Assembly (NCBI RefSeq): GCF_022682495.2
Contig: NC_071392.1
Coordinates: 134,787,318 to 134,851,317 of the forward strand
Direction of reading: 5' to 3'
Source: Desmodus rotundus
Taxonomy: Eukaryota > Chordata > Mammalia > Chiroptera > Phyllostomidae
DNA length: 64,000 nt
Shown: in pieces, positions 20,880 through 31,534 of the stretch
How the letters are laid out: the number at the start of each line of letters is the position of its first letter
Numbering within the stretch: position 1 is the stretch's first letter
Program-made: the position numbers and the translations under genes
The notes under the pieces: model-generated
The model's input: the letters and a program-made list of their open reading frames with translations, nothing else
Told to the model about the DNA's origin: nothing
The model's database searches: none

Positions 20880-21204
20880 GTTGAACTGGCATCCTGGGTA
20901 GAAGGCCAAGAAGAGCTGGTGGGGGCCCTGATCATGACTTTTCTTTCCATTTTTTACATTTTATTGTTGTTCAAGTGCAGTTTTCTGCCTTTTCCCTCCA
21001 CCACTACCCCCACCCCAGACATCCCAACCTCTGTCCCCTGATTCCACTCTCCCTTGGTTTTGTCCATATGTCCTTCAGATTTGTTCCTGAAAACACTTCA
21101 CCATTTTCTCTTTATTATCCCCTCCCATCTCCCCTCTGGTTACTATCCATTTGTTCTTAATTTCAATGTCTCTGGATATATCTTGCTTACTTAATGTTTT
21201 GTTG

Positions 21205-24200
21205 ATTTGGTTCCACTTAAAGGTGACATCATATGGTATTTGTCATTCACCGCCTGGCTTATTTCACTTAGCATAATGCTCTCCAGTTCCATTCATGCTG
21301 TCACAAGGCTAAGAGTTTCTTTTTTCATTCTGCTGAATAGTATTCCATTGTGTAAACGTACCATAGTTTCTTTTTATTATTTTATACTTGTTCAATTATA
21401 GTTATCTTCATTTTCCTCCACCACTACCCCCAGCTCAGCAAAACACCTCCTTCCTGAAATTCCTTCTAGTAATTCCTGAAAACCCTTCCCTCCATTGTCC
21501 CTTTGATTCATTCATTTACTGATTGGAACTTAGGTTGTTTCCAGCACTTGGCTATTGTAAATTGTGCTGCTATGAACATTGGGGTGCATAGGTTCTTATG
21601 GATAGGTGTTTCAGGGTTCTTAGGATATAACTCCAGCAGTGCAATTGCCAGTTTAAAAGGCAATTTCATTTTTAGTTTCCTGAGGAATTTCCATACTGTT
21701 TTCCATAGTGGCTGCAGCAGTCTGCAATCCCAACAGTGCAGTAGGGTTACCTTTTCTCCACTTCCTCTCCACATTTGTTTGTTGATTTGTTTATGATGGC
21801 CATTCTTACCTGTATGAAGTAGTATGTCATTGTCGTTTTAATTTCCATCTCTCTTATGACTAGCGATGTTGAGTATCTTTTCATATGTCTCTGCGCCCCT
21901 TGTAGGTCTGCCTTGTAGAAGGGCCTGTTCAAGTCATTTGCCCATTTTTTAATTGGGTTGTTTGTCTTCCTAGAGTGAAGTTTTGTGAGTTCTTTATATA
22001 TTTTGGAGATCAGGCCCTTATCTGAGGTATCCTTGGCAAATATGTTTTCCCATACTGTTGGTTCTGTTTTTATTTTAATGCTGTTTTTTTTAGCCATGCA
22101 GAAACTTTTTATTTTGATGAGGTCCCATTTGTTTATAGTTTCCCTTACATCACTTGCTCTAGAGGACATATAAGTGAAAATGTTGCTGTGTGGAATATCT
22201 GAGATTTTCCTGCCTATATTCTCCTGAAGGACTTTTATGGTGTCATGACTTATATTTAAGTTTTTATCCACCTTGAATTTATTTTTCTGTATGGTATAAG
22301 TTGGTGATCAACATTAACTTTTTAGCATGTAGCTGTCCAGATCTCACACCACCATTTGTTGAAGAAACTATTTTTACTCCATTTTATTTTGCTGCCGACT
22401 TTGTCAAATATTAATTGACTGTAGAGACTTGGGTTTATTTCTGGGCTCTCTGCTCAGTTCCATTAGTACATATGTCAGTTCTTAATGCCAGTACCAGGCT
22501 GTTTTGATTACAGTGGCTTTGTAATACAGTTTGATATCAGGTATTGTGATCCCTCCTGATTTGTTCTTCTCTCTCAAAATTGCTGCAAGTATTTGGGGTC
22601 CTTTATGGTTCCATATACATTTTTGAAGTATTTGTCCTACATCTGTGAAATATGCCATTGGTACTTTAATAGGGATCACATTGAATCTATAAATTGCCTT
22701 GGGTAGTATGCCCATTCTGATGATGTTAATTCTTCCAATCTATGAGCATGGTACATGCTTCCATTTGTTTGTATATTCCTTAATTTCTTTCTTCAGTGTT
22801 GTGCAGTTTTCTGAGTACAAGTCTTTTATATACTAGGTTAGGTTTATTCTTAGGTACTTTATTTTTCTTGTTGCTATATGAAATGGGATTTTTTTTCCTG
22901 ATTTGTCTTTCTGATGTTTCATTGTTGGTGTACAAGAATGCCTTTGATTTCTGAGTACTGAGATTGTATCCAGCTGTTTTGCCAAATTCATTTATTAGGT
23001 CGAGTAGTTGTTTGGTGGAGTCTATAGGATTTTCTGTGTACACTCTCACATCATCTGCAAACAATGACAGTTTCATCTCCTCCTTTCCAATTTGAATGTC
23101 TTTTATTTATTTTTTCTGGTCTGATTGCTGTGTCTAGTACTTCCAATACTATGTTGAATACAAGTGGTGAGAATGGGCATCCTTGTCTTGTTCCTGATCT
23201 TAGTGGGAAAGCTCTAAGTTTTTGTCCATTGAATATGATGTTGGCTGTAGGGGTCTCATATATGGCCTTTGTTAGGTTGAGGAATGCTCCCTCTATTCCC
23301 ACTTTGCTGAGTGTTTTTATCATACATTGGTGCTGTACCTTATCAAATGCTTTTTCTGCATCTACTGATATGATCATGTGATTTTTGTCTTTGCTTTTGT
23401 TTATGTGATCTATTACATTTATTGATTTGCGAACATTGTAACATCCTTGCATTCTTTGGATGAATCCCACATGATCATGGTGTATGATATTTTTAAAATA
23501 TTGCTGGATGCATTGTGCCAATATTTCATTAAGGATTTTAGTATCTATATTCACTAGCAATATTGGCCTGAAGTTTTTTTCTTTGTATGTTTTTATCTGC
23601 TTTTGAGATTAGGATGATGTTGGCTTCATAAAAAGAGTTTGGGAGTCTTACATCTTCTTGAATACTTTGAAATAATCTGTGGATGATGGGGGTTACCTCC
23701 CCCTTAAATGCTCTGTACAATTCTCCTGTGAAACCGTCTGGTCCAGGGCTTTTGTGTGTCAGAAGCTTTTTGATTACCATTTCAATTTTATCAGGTATTA
23801 TTGGTATGTTCAGGCTTCGTACTTTTTCTTCATTAAGTTTTAGAAGGTTATATTTTTCTAGAAATGTGTCCATTTCACCTAGGTTTTCAAAGTTCTTGGC
23901 ATACATTTCTTCATAGTAATTTCTTACAATCCTTTGTGTTTCTGTGGTTTCAGTTCTAATCTCTCCTCTTTCATTTCTAATTGTGTTTATTTGGATCCTC
24001 TCTCTTTTTTTTCTTGATGAGCCTGCTTAAAAGCTTGTAAATTTTGTCATCTTTCCAGTGAACCACGTCTTGGGTGAATTGATCCTTAGAATTATGCTTT
24101 TAGTATCTATGTCATTTAATTCTGCTGTTATCTTGGTTACTTCCTTCCTTCTACTTGCTCTGGGTTGTCTTTATTGTTGTTCCTCAAGTTCTTGTAGGCA

Positions 24201-25154
24201 TAGGGTTAGGTTGTTTATTTGTAATGTTTCTATTCTTTTTAGGTAAGCCTGTATTGCTATCAACTTCTCTCTTTTTATTGCCTTTGTTGTGTCCCATAGG
24301 TTTTGGATTGTTGTGAGTTCATTTTCACTTGTTTCCAGAAACTTTTTAATTTCTTCCCTAATCTTATTCTTCACCCATTCATTGTTTAATACTATGCTAT
24401 TCAATTTCCATATTTTTGAGTGTTTTGGGGTTTTTTCGCTGGGGTTTGTTTTCATTTTCAGTCTTTTGTGGCCAGAGAAAATGCTTGATATGATTCCAAT
24501 TTTCTTGAATTTGTTGAGGCTTGTTTTGTATACTATCATGTGGTCTATCTTTGAAAATATTCCATGTGCATTGGAAATGAATGTGCATTTTGCTTGTTTG
24601 GGATGAAAGGCTGTATATATATATCCGTTAAGTCCATTTCATCTAGGGCATTGTTCAATGCCACAATATCTTTGTTGATATATATTTTGGAAGATCTACC
24701 TATTTTTTACAGTGGGGTTTCAAAATCTCCTGCTATAATTGTGTTGCTGTCAATAACTTTCTTGAAGTCCTCCAAGATTTTCTTTATGTATTTGGGTGCT
24801 CCTATATTAGGAGCATAAATATTTACAATGTTTATGTCCTCTTGATGGATTCTTCCTTTGAGAATTTTGAAGGTACCTTTTGAGTCTCTTTTTATGGCTC
24901 TTTTTTTGAAGTACATTTTGTCCAATATGAGTATTGCTACCCCTGCTTTTTTTTTTTTCCTGTCCATTTCCTTGGAATATTTGTTCCAGCCCTTCACTTC
25001 CAGTCTGTGTAGGTTTTTTTGTTCTGATGTTGGTCTCCTGTAGGCAGCATATGTGTGGGTCATGCTTTCTTATGCATTCAGCTATTCTATGTCTTTTGAT
25101 TGGAGCATTTAATCCATTTACATTTAAGGTTATTATTGATAGGTATTTATTCAT
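21205..25154 (-). pseudogene. L1-D ORF2, broken but with intact RT core
   Basis: The usual first ATG has become ATA; the second methionine (complement of 25152-25154) begins MNKYLSIITLNVNGLNAPIK. The endonuclease has DPHICCLQETNIRTK and AGDFETPL, where family members read GDFNTPL. The RT covers 23051-23560 as one open block with motif [15 protein letters not shown] and motif [17 protein letters not shown]. Motif [14 protein letters not shown], is intact near 23040-23070. The Cys-rich end is altered (CGEEVEKR). The natural stop at about 21205 is lost (AAA in place of TAA). Confidence 0.83.
21370..21505 (-). mobile_element. Short L1 3' end nested in L1-D
   Basis: The plus strand reads TTTTTATTATTTTATACTTG, TTCAATTATAG, then TCCTCCACCACTACCCCCAG: a second L1 3' terminus in reverse orientation. 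It splits the L1-D sentence ACCATAGTTT ... CATTTACTGATTGGAACTTA, which is continuous in L1-C and L1-F. It is about 135 bp long and 5'-truncated. Confidence 0.7.
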
Positions 25155-25204
25155 TGCTATTTTTTCAAACCTGTGTTCCTCTCTCTTTCACTGTTTTTCT
25201 TCCT

Positions 25205-26122
25205 GTTCTCAAAGCAAGGCCTTTAGCCTCTCCTGCAGTATTGGTGTGCAGGAAGTATATTCTTTGAACCTCCTTTTGTCCACGAAGCTCCTTATTTGGC
25301 CTTCCATTTTAATTGAGAACCCTGCAAGATAAAGCATTCTTGGTTGTAGGCTTATGGTTTTCATTACCTGGAATATTTCTTGCCACTCCCTTCTGGCTTG
25401 GAGTGTTTCTATTGACAAGTCAGCTGCGAGTCTTATTGGGGCTCCCTTGTATGTTACTTCCTGTGTTTCCCTTGCTGCCTTTAAGATTCTCTCTTTATCT
25501 TGGAATTTTGCCATTTTAATTATGATGTGTCTTGCAGTGGGCCTCTTTGGGTTCCTTTTGATTGGGACTCTCTGTGTTTCCTGGATTTTTTTGCCTTTTT
25601 CTGTCATCAAATTAGGGAAATTTTCATCATTACTTTTTTAAACAGATTTTCTATCCCTTGCTCTTCTTATCCTTCTGGTATCCCTGTTATATGGATATTA
25701 TTATGTTTCTGTTGTCCTGCATTTCCTCTAATCCTTCATTTTCTCTGAGACTCTTTTCTTTTTCTTGCTCTTCCCAGGTGTTTTTTTCTACCTTGTCTTG
25801 CAGCTTGCTCATTCAATCCTCTGCTTCATCTATCCTGTTTTTGATTCCTTCTACTGTGTTCCTTAGATCAGATACTGTATTTTTCATTTTTCTTGGCCCT
25901 TGTTGATAGTTTCTATTTTCTTTTTCATGTTGATAGAGTTTGCAATGACTTCATTGTCATTTCCCTGTAGTTTTTGATAATTCTGTGTGAGCTCATTAAG
26001 CTTCCTTATAACCAATGCTTTGAACTCAATATCTGATAGTTGACTTGCCTCTTTTCATTTAGCATTGTTTTGGGGACTTCCTCCTTTCCTTTCATTGGGG
26101 AATTGTTTCTTCGTCTTCCCAT
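25205..26122 (-). pseudogene. L1-D ORF1, broken
   Basis: The ATG is complementary to 26120-26122 (MGRRRNN, then PMKGKEE). The coiled coil lies at about 25780-26000 and the RRM at about 25620-25700. The C-terminal domain is readable as DKERILKAARETQEVTYKGA and QARREWQEIFQVMKT (25209-25610), which is still open. The upstream half has stops and frameshifts. Confidence 0.78.
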
Positions 26123-28431
26123 TGTTGCGAGACTTTTCCTGTTATCCTGTACTTCTTAAGTTGATCTCTTCTGACCTCCTAGATTTATAGTGTAAACTTC
26201 TGTGGTAGAATACCTGTGAGATTCAGTGGTACAGTCTCATTCATCCACTGAGTTTACTGATCTTGGGCTGTGGTTTATGTTGACTCTGTGTGTCTTTGGT
26301 TATTGGTTGTTGTTGGGTCTTTCTTTGGTGGGTCCTTCCCACCAGCTGATTAACTGAGGGTTAGTCCATCCCTCACCTCTTGTTTTCTGTTGTGCTGGTG
26401 TGGGCAGGTTGTGTTGGAGCTGGTTCTCCTGTGCGTACAAGGTTTTGATGCTTTTGTCTTGCTCTTGTTGAGTTGTTTGTTCTGAGTAATTTCTCCACTA
26501 TTTTGTTGTATTTCCAGATAGGTCTTGGGTTGAGTTAATGTGGCTTCCACTCCCTCCTTCACCTTCTTCTATTCTTGTCTCTCGGTGGTTCCTTTGATCA
26601 TGGTTTTCCTCTTCTAGGAGGTATCCTGGTATTCACATATTCTAGCTACTCTTTTTTTTTTTTTTTTTTTGTGATAGGTTGGAGGGGGAAGGTGAAATGG
26701 TTTAAGACAGCAGGAGTGTATTCTATGATATTTAAAGTACCAGCCTTTAGAGAAGAGATAGGAGATCTTTGGATATATATAGCGTTAACCATGATAATTC
26801 TCCTATCTTGCCACCTTTTAGAAAGTGTGGAAAGAAGTTAAGACTCTTGTCGGTGGGGGAAGGATTGTGAGTTGGACCTAGAAAGCTGTTAGCTTGTGGT
26901 AATCTTTACCTCAGATTATGAGGTAAAGTGAGAGTAAAGGGTAGAAACTAGGTGTAATGTGTGAGAGAACAGAGTTAACCACACCAGTAATAAAGTTCAG
27001 GAAACAGTGAAGTGGGCTAACATCTGGGATGGGATCTGTGTAGTATTTAGAAATGTATGTAACAGCTATTATTTACAATAGTAATGGGGCAACTATCATA
27101 TGACAGAATCTATGTTATCTGGTTAACTAGAATAGGGAGTATAGATCCTGGAGTAGTGTGCTAATGGAACCCAAGTGAAGTGAAAGACAGTTAATTAACA
27201 ATATACTATGAAAGAGAGAACAAGGGGAAACTAGTCCAACAATGTAAATTAACCAGTCAAATGAAGAAGACTAGACAGAAAGAAGAGAAATACAAAAATA
27301 CTAATAAAATGAGTGATGTAAGAATAATGCAAAAATAATAATACAAATATACAATAACTTGCAAGTTCTCTGGAGTAGCAAAGTGAAATTTGTTTCACTG
27401 TCTCAGCTGTTGGGATTCCCCCTCTTTGGGTCCAACTCTGTTTTTTTCACAATTCCAGGTTGTATTGTGTCACTTGTGGGATTAAAAAAAGAGAGAGAGA
27501 GAAAGAAAATGAAGAAGGAAGGAAGAAGAGATATAAAGGGAAAGAAAGAAGGAACAAAACAAGAAAGAAGGAAAGAGAAGAACAAGGTGTTAAAAGAAAA
27601 AAATAATAAAGAATTACTTAAAAAGAAAAAGAAAAGCCTCCTTATGGCATCATGCTGGCCAAGGTAGTTTTGCTTGTCTTTAGCTGCAGCAGGCTCAGGG
27701 GTCTTAGTTTAGCTCTTCTCAGTTCCAGACGATCACTCAGCCAGCCTCCAGCCCAGCTCCCCATCAGCCTCTGGTCCTGCAGTTCAGGTGGGCACCCTAC
27801 TCGGCTGTGCTTGTGAGGGTGAGGCCTTCAGTGGTGCCCACTCTCCCTGGTGCCTAAGGTGTAGTCCCGGGGTTCCTCTGAGGTGTGTACTCTCCCTGGT
27901 GTCTCAGATGTGGGCTCATTGCTCCCCATACCCCTGTGGGAATGTGCACAGCTGGCTGGAGAGGAGGCTGGAGCTACTGCTGCAGGAGAATTCCCCAAAC
28001 TGCTGCCAAGTATCTCTCTCTCTCTTTTTTTTTTTCCACTTTTTCTTTTTGAGAAATTCCTCCTGCTCAATCCTGCTGCTCCATACAAGGAAGGGTTTGT
28101 CCTCTCACACAGCCCACCTCTCCCGCTGGACCAGGGACTGTCTGGGTCAGAGCCCAACATGGCCCAACTCTCAACTCTCCCCAGCCTGCACACATGGTCT
28201 CTGTGTGTTTACCACTTCATCCTTATTCCCCTCCCTGCAACTTCAAGCAACCAGGTCTCTCTTGGTGCTGCTCAAACCTTGTTTGGCAGGGGAGGGAGCT
28301 GTTGACCTGGCTCTCTCCCAAGAATCCTACATCAGGTCCCGGGCCTGGGGTTACAGTGGCCCTGGTTCCTGTGCTGGTCCCAGAGACCTTATTGTCCTGA
28401 AGCAATCCCCTTACTATCTGTTTTTTCAAAG

Positions 28432-28437
<6 letters not shown>
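26123..28437 (-). promoter_or_regulatory. L1-D 5' UTR, mosaic
   Basis: 26123-26645 matches the ORF1-proximal leader of L1-B. 26690-27480 instead matches the leader of L1-E (31560-32300): AGTGGGCTAA, TATTATTTACAATAGTA, ATACTAATAAAAT and GATAGCAAAGT-type blocks recur in order. 27780-28437 again matches L1-B (16109 onward). A T run (26651-26670) marks the first switch. The leader is either a recombinant of two subfamilies or contains an old nested piece. Confidence 0.65.
26651..26670. repeat. Poly(T) run at a leader module junction
   Basis: A T run of about 20 bases follows TCTAGCTACTC and precedes GTGATAGGTTGGAGG. L1-B lacks both the run and the sequence after it, so this is where the two leaders part. 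Confidence 0.7.
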
Positions 28438-28506
<69 letters not shown>

Positions 28507-28508
28507 TT
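28438..28508 (-). repeat. Composite (TC)n(TA)n microsatellite at the HAL1 3' end
   Basis: About 30 bp of CT repeats followed by about 40 bp of TA repeats (one TGTATA interruption), lying between the L1-D leader and the HAL1 3' UTR. Read in HAL1 sense it is an A/TA-rich tail followed by GA repeats, so it probably grew out of the HAL1 tail or its target. Confidence 0.8.
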
Positions 28509-28921
28509 TAAGGTCTAGTTTTTTTAATATATTTATTGATTATGCTATTACAGTTGTCCCATTTCCCCCCCTTCACTCAAGTACATCCTTCCCACCCCCT
28601 CCCTCCCACATTACCCCCCTACAGTTCATGTCCATGGGTCATACTTCTAAGTTCTTTGGCTTCTACATTTCCTACACTATTCTTACCCTCCCCCTGTCTA
28701 TTTTCCACCTATCATTTATTCTATTTATTCTCTGTACCTTTCCCCCCTCTCTCTGCCTCCTACTCCCCTATTGATAAGCCTCCATGTGATCTCCCTTTCT
28801 GTGGTTCTGTTCCTGTTCTAGTTGTTTGCTTAGTTTGCTTTTGTTTTTGTTTTAGGTGTGATTGTTAATAACTGGGAGTTTGCTGTCATTTTTACTGTTC
28901 ATATTTTTTATCTTCTTTTTC

Positions 28922-29728
28922 TTAGATAAGTCCCTTTAACATTTCATATAATAAGGGCTTGGTGATGATGAACTCCTTGAACTTGACCTTATCTGAGAAG
29001 CACTTTATCTGCCCTTCCATTCTAAATGATAGCTTTGCTGGATACAGTAATCTTGGATGGAGGTCTTTGCCTTTCATGACTTGGAATACTTCTTTCCAGC
29101 CCCTTCTTGCCTGTAAGGTCTCTTTGGAGAAATCAGCTGACAGTCTTATGGGAACTCCTTTGTGGGTAACTGTGTCCTTTTCTCTTGCTGCTTTTAAGAT
29201 TCTCTCCTTATCTTTAATCTTGGTAATGTAATTATGATGTGCTTTGCTGTGTTCCTCCTTGGGTCCAGCTTCTTTGGGACCCTCTGAGTCTATTTCCCTT
29301 GCCAGATTAGGGAAGTTCTCCATTATTTGTTCAAATAAGTTTTCAATTTTTTGTTCTTCCTCTTCTCCTTCTGGCACCCCTATAATTTGGATGTTGGAAC
29401 ATTTCAAGATGTCCTGGAGGTTCCTAAGCCTCTCCTCATTGTTCCGAATTCTTGTTTCTTCATTCTTTTCTGGTTGGATGTTTCTTTCTTCCTTCTGGTC
29501 CACACCGTTGATTTGAGCCCCAGTTTCCTTCGCATCACTATTGGTTCCCTGTACATTTTCCTATGTCTCTCTTAGCATAGCCTTCATTTTTTCATCTAGC
29601 TTTCAACCAAATTTAACCAATTCTGTGAGCTTCCTAATTACCAGTGTTTTGAACTGTGCATCTGATAGGTTGGCTATCTGTTCGCTGCTTAGTTGAATTA
29701 TTTCTGGAGCTTTGAAGTGTTCTGTCAT
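28922..29728 (-). pseudogene. HAL1 ORF1, 268 codons, two premature stops, otherwise intact
   Basis: The ATG (complement of 29726-29728) gives MTEHFKAPEIIQLSSEQIAN, then LSDAQFKTLVIRKLTEL. The frame holds without any indel to the TAA at 28922-28924; only a TGA (codon 42) and a TAG (codon 56) break it. Codons after 76 are open: a short charged coiled coil, the RRM (SNIQIIGVPEGEEEEQ, then ENLFEQIMENFPNL), and the C-terminal domain (DKERILKAAREKDTVTHKG; ETLQARRGWKEVFQVMKGKD). It is shorter than L1-A ORF1, mainly in the coiled coil. The role would be RNA binding and chaperoning, with reverse transcriptase supplied by L1. Confidence 0.82.
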
Positions 29729-30502
29729 TTGGGTCTTTTTTATTTTTTATTTTTTTTTGTCTTGGCGAGTCTGTTACTTAAAGGGGTGGAGCCTTAGGTG
29801 TTCCCCAGGGTAGGGTTATGCTGGTCACTGTGCTGTGATGCTGTATTTGGGCGAGGGGCCAAGAGGGAGCAATGGCACTTGCTCCACTCTCCACCAGATT
29901 TTAGTCACTCCCTCTGCGACCCACCATCTAATTGGGCCCCTCTGGTGCTGGTCCCCGAGTGGGTGGGCTTGTGCACGCTCTAGGCTCCTGTGGGTCTCTC
30001 CAAGGAACTCTCCTGTGAGGCTGGGATTTCTCCTGCTGCTGCCCCAACCCACACAGGTGTTTTCAATCAGAGGTTTGAGGCTTTATTTCCCGAGGATGGA
30101 GGCCTGGGCTGGGCGGTCTGCTTCACTCCCCCACCATTTGTCCCAGTTTATCTATGTGGACTGTGGGGCCGCAGGGTGCTACCCACCGCTCTGCCTGCCC
30201 TATTCTCTGCCACTCTGAGTCTGGCCCTCTCAGTTTATCTGTGTGCGAATGTGGGACCACAGGGTCTGCTAGTGGTCAGACTGCCTGCCCCGTTCATCCC
30301 ACACTCCACCAGTCTGGGTCCCGCCACAGCAACGCAAGTCCTCTTCGCCCCGGCTGCCCATCTCCGCTCCTCCTACAGGTCTGGATGAATGTTTCTTTTT
30401 TATCTACTTGGTGTCAGACTTCCTTGCTGTTCGATTTTCTGTCAGTTCTGGTTGCACGAGGAGGCGCAGTGTGTCTACCTACGCCTCCATCTTGGTTCTT
30501 CT
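29729..30502 (-). promoter_or_regulatory. HAL1 5' UTR
   Basis: About 770 bp, the most GC- and CpG-rich block of the window, unlike any of the L1 leaders here. The 5' terminus in sense reads ACCAAGATGGAGGCGTAG, placing a CCAT (YY1-type) core at the start, as in L1s. Two similar GTCTGCC/TGCCTGCCC-type blocks (around 30115-30210 and 30270-30300) hint at internal duplication. Confidence 0.65.
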
Positions 30503-30655
30503 GTCTTCTATATTTTTTTGCCTCCTATCTTCATATATGCTGGGGTACTGTTGGCCCTTCACTTTGTTCCTCAGTAGATTGGCTAGGTGTCTCACCCATG
30601 TGCAGCGGGAAGTGGACTCTGCTCCCACCTATCTCACTGCCATTTCCCCTCGCCG
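30503..30655 (-). promoter_or_regulatory. L1-D 5' UTR, 5'-terminal piece beyond the HAL1
   Basis: Resumes the leader after the HAL1 insertion: CCTATCTTCATATATGCTGG, GTGTCTCACCCATGTGCAG, then CCCACCTATCTCACTGCC. These blocks match L1-B at 16500-16630 and L1-F at 46075-46200, so this is the true 5' end of L1-D. Confidence 0.75.
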
Positions 30656-30659
30656 GTCC

Positions 30660-31534
30660 TTTTAGTAAATCTTATAGGGCTGGTTTGCTGGAGATGGGTT
30701 CTTTCAGCCTTCCTTTGTCAGGGAAAATCCTTACTTCACCTTCCATTTCAATTGAGAGCTTTGCTGGGTAGAGTAAACTTGGTTGCAGACCTTGGTTTTT
30801 CATTACTTGGTATGTTTCTTGCCATTCTCTCCTGGATTGGAGTGTTTCTGTTGAGAAATCAGTTGCTAGCCTTATCGAAGCACCTTTGTATATTACTTCT
30901 TTTTTCTCCCTTGCTGCTTTTAAGGGTCTCTCTTGTCTTTAATACTTGGCATTTTAATGATCACATGTCTTGGAGTTGGCCTCTTTGAGTCATCTTGATT
31001 GGAACTCTCAGGGCTTCCTGAACTTGCATAGTTTTTTCCCTCTCCAGGTTCAGAAAATTTTCTATCATTATTTTTTCAAACAGGGTTTCTATCCCTTGTT
31101 CCTTTTCTTATCCTTCTTGTATTCCTATGATTCAAATGTTGCATTTCATGTTGACTTGCATTCCTTTAAGCTATCTTCATATTTTTTGAGTCTTTTTTCA
31201 TGCAGCTGCTCTACCTCAGTGTTTCTTTCCATCTTGTCTTCCAGCTCACTAATTTGGCCCTCTACTCCATCCAGCCTGCTTGTAATTCCTTCTAGTGTGT
31301 TTCTTATTCCTGAGATTTTATTGTTCATTTATTCCTGGTTTTTGTTTATAGTTTCAATTTCCTTTTTCATACTGTTGAAGTTCTTCCTCAGTTCCTTGTG
31401 AGTTCCTTGATCATCTTTGTAACCATTATTTTGAATTCTATATCAGATAGTTTGCTTACGTCCATTTCATTTAGCTCTTTTAGTGGGGAGTTTTCCATTC
31501 CTTTTGATTGCAGGTTCTTTTTTTGTCTCTCCAT
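30660..31534 (-). pseudogene. L1-E ORF1, decayed
   Basis: The likely ATG is complementary to 31532-31534 (MERQKKNLQSKGMENSPLKE), followed by NEMDVSKLSDIEFKIMVTKM. The coiled coil (RNTLEGITSRLDGVEGQ, then ELEDKMERNTE) is near 31190-31320. The C-terminal domain is near 30750-30950. Stops and indels interrupt it. The N terminus is clearly different from the MGRQRNN type of L1-A/F. Confidence 0.72.

Larger units (their letters stand above)
28438..30502 (-). mobile_element. HAL1 (half-LINE-1: ORF1 only) inside the L1-D leader
   Basis: Minus-strand order: 3' tail and 3' UTR (28438-28921), a complete ORF1 (28922-29728), and a 5' UTR of about 770 bp ending on the plus strand in GCCTCCATCTTGGTTCTTCT, i.e. 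AGAAGAACCAAGATGGAGGC in sense. No ORF2 lies between the ORF1 stop and the 3' UTR, where every L1 here has about 3.8 kb. That is the definition of HAL1, which must borrow L1 reverse transcriptase. GTCTTCT flanks it (28431-28437 and 30503-30509) as a plausible 7-bp target duplication, and the L1-D leader continues on both sides. Confidence 0.82.
20945..30655 (-). mobile_element. L1-D: full-length LINE-1, minus strand, interrupted by HAL1
   Basis: Minus-strand order: 3' UTR (about 20945-21204, older sequence type), ORF2 (21205-25154), ORF1 (25205-26122), and a 5' UTR (26123-28437 and 30503-30655) broken by a HAL1. The 5' end is CACTGCCATTTCCC on the plus strand. A further L1 3' end fragment sits in ORF2 at about 21370-21505. 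Without the HAL1 and that fragment the element is about 7.5 kb. Its ORFs are broken, but the RT core is well preserved. Confidence 0.85.

Noticed and set aside
27788..28774. 328-codon plus-strand open frame
   Set aside because: Not a gene: it runs antisense through the L1-D leader, then through the (TC)n(TA)n microsatellite and into the HAL1 3' UTR. The leader part is discussed as a shared antisense frame.
29835..30771. Three overlapping plus-strand frames of 127-205 codons
   Set aside because: All lie antisense in the GC-rich HAL1 5' UTR. Three open frames at once point to low stop density and not to coding.
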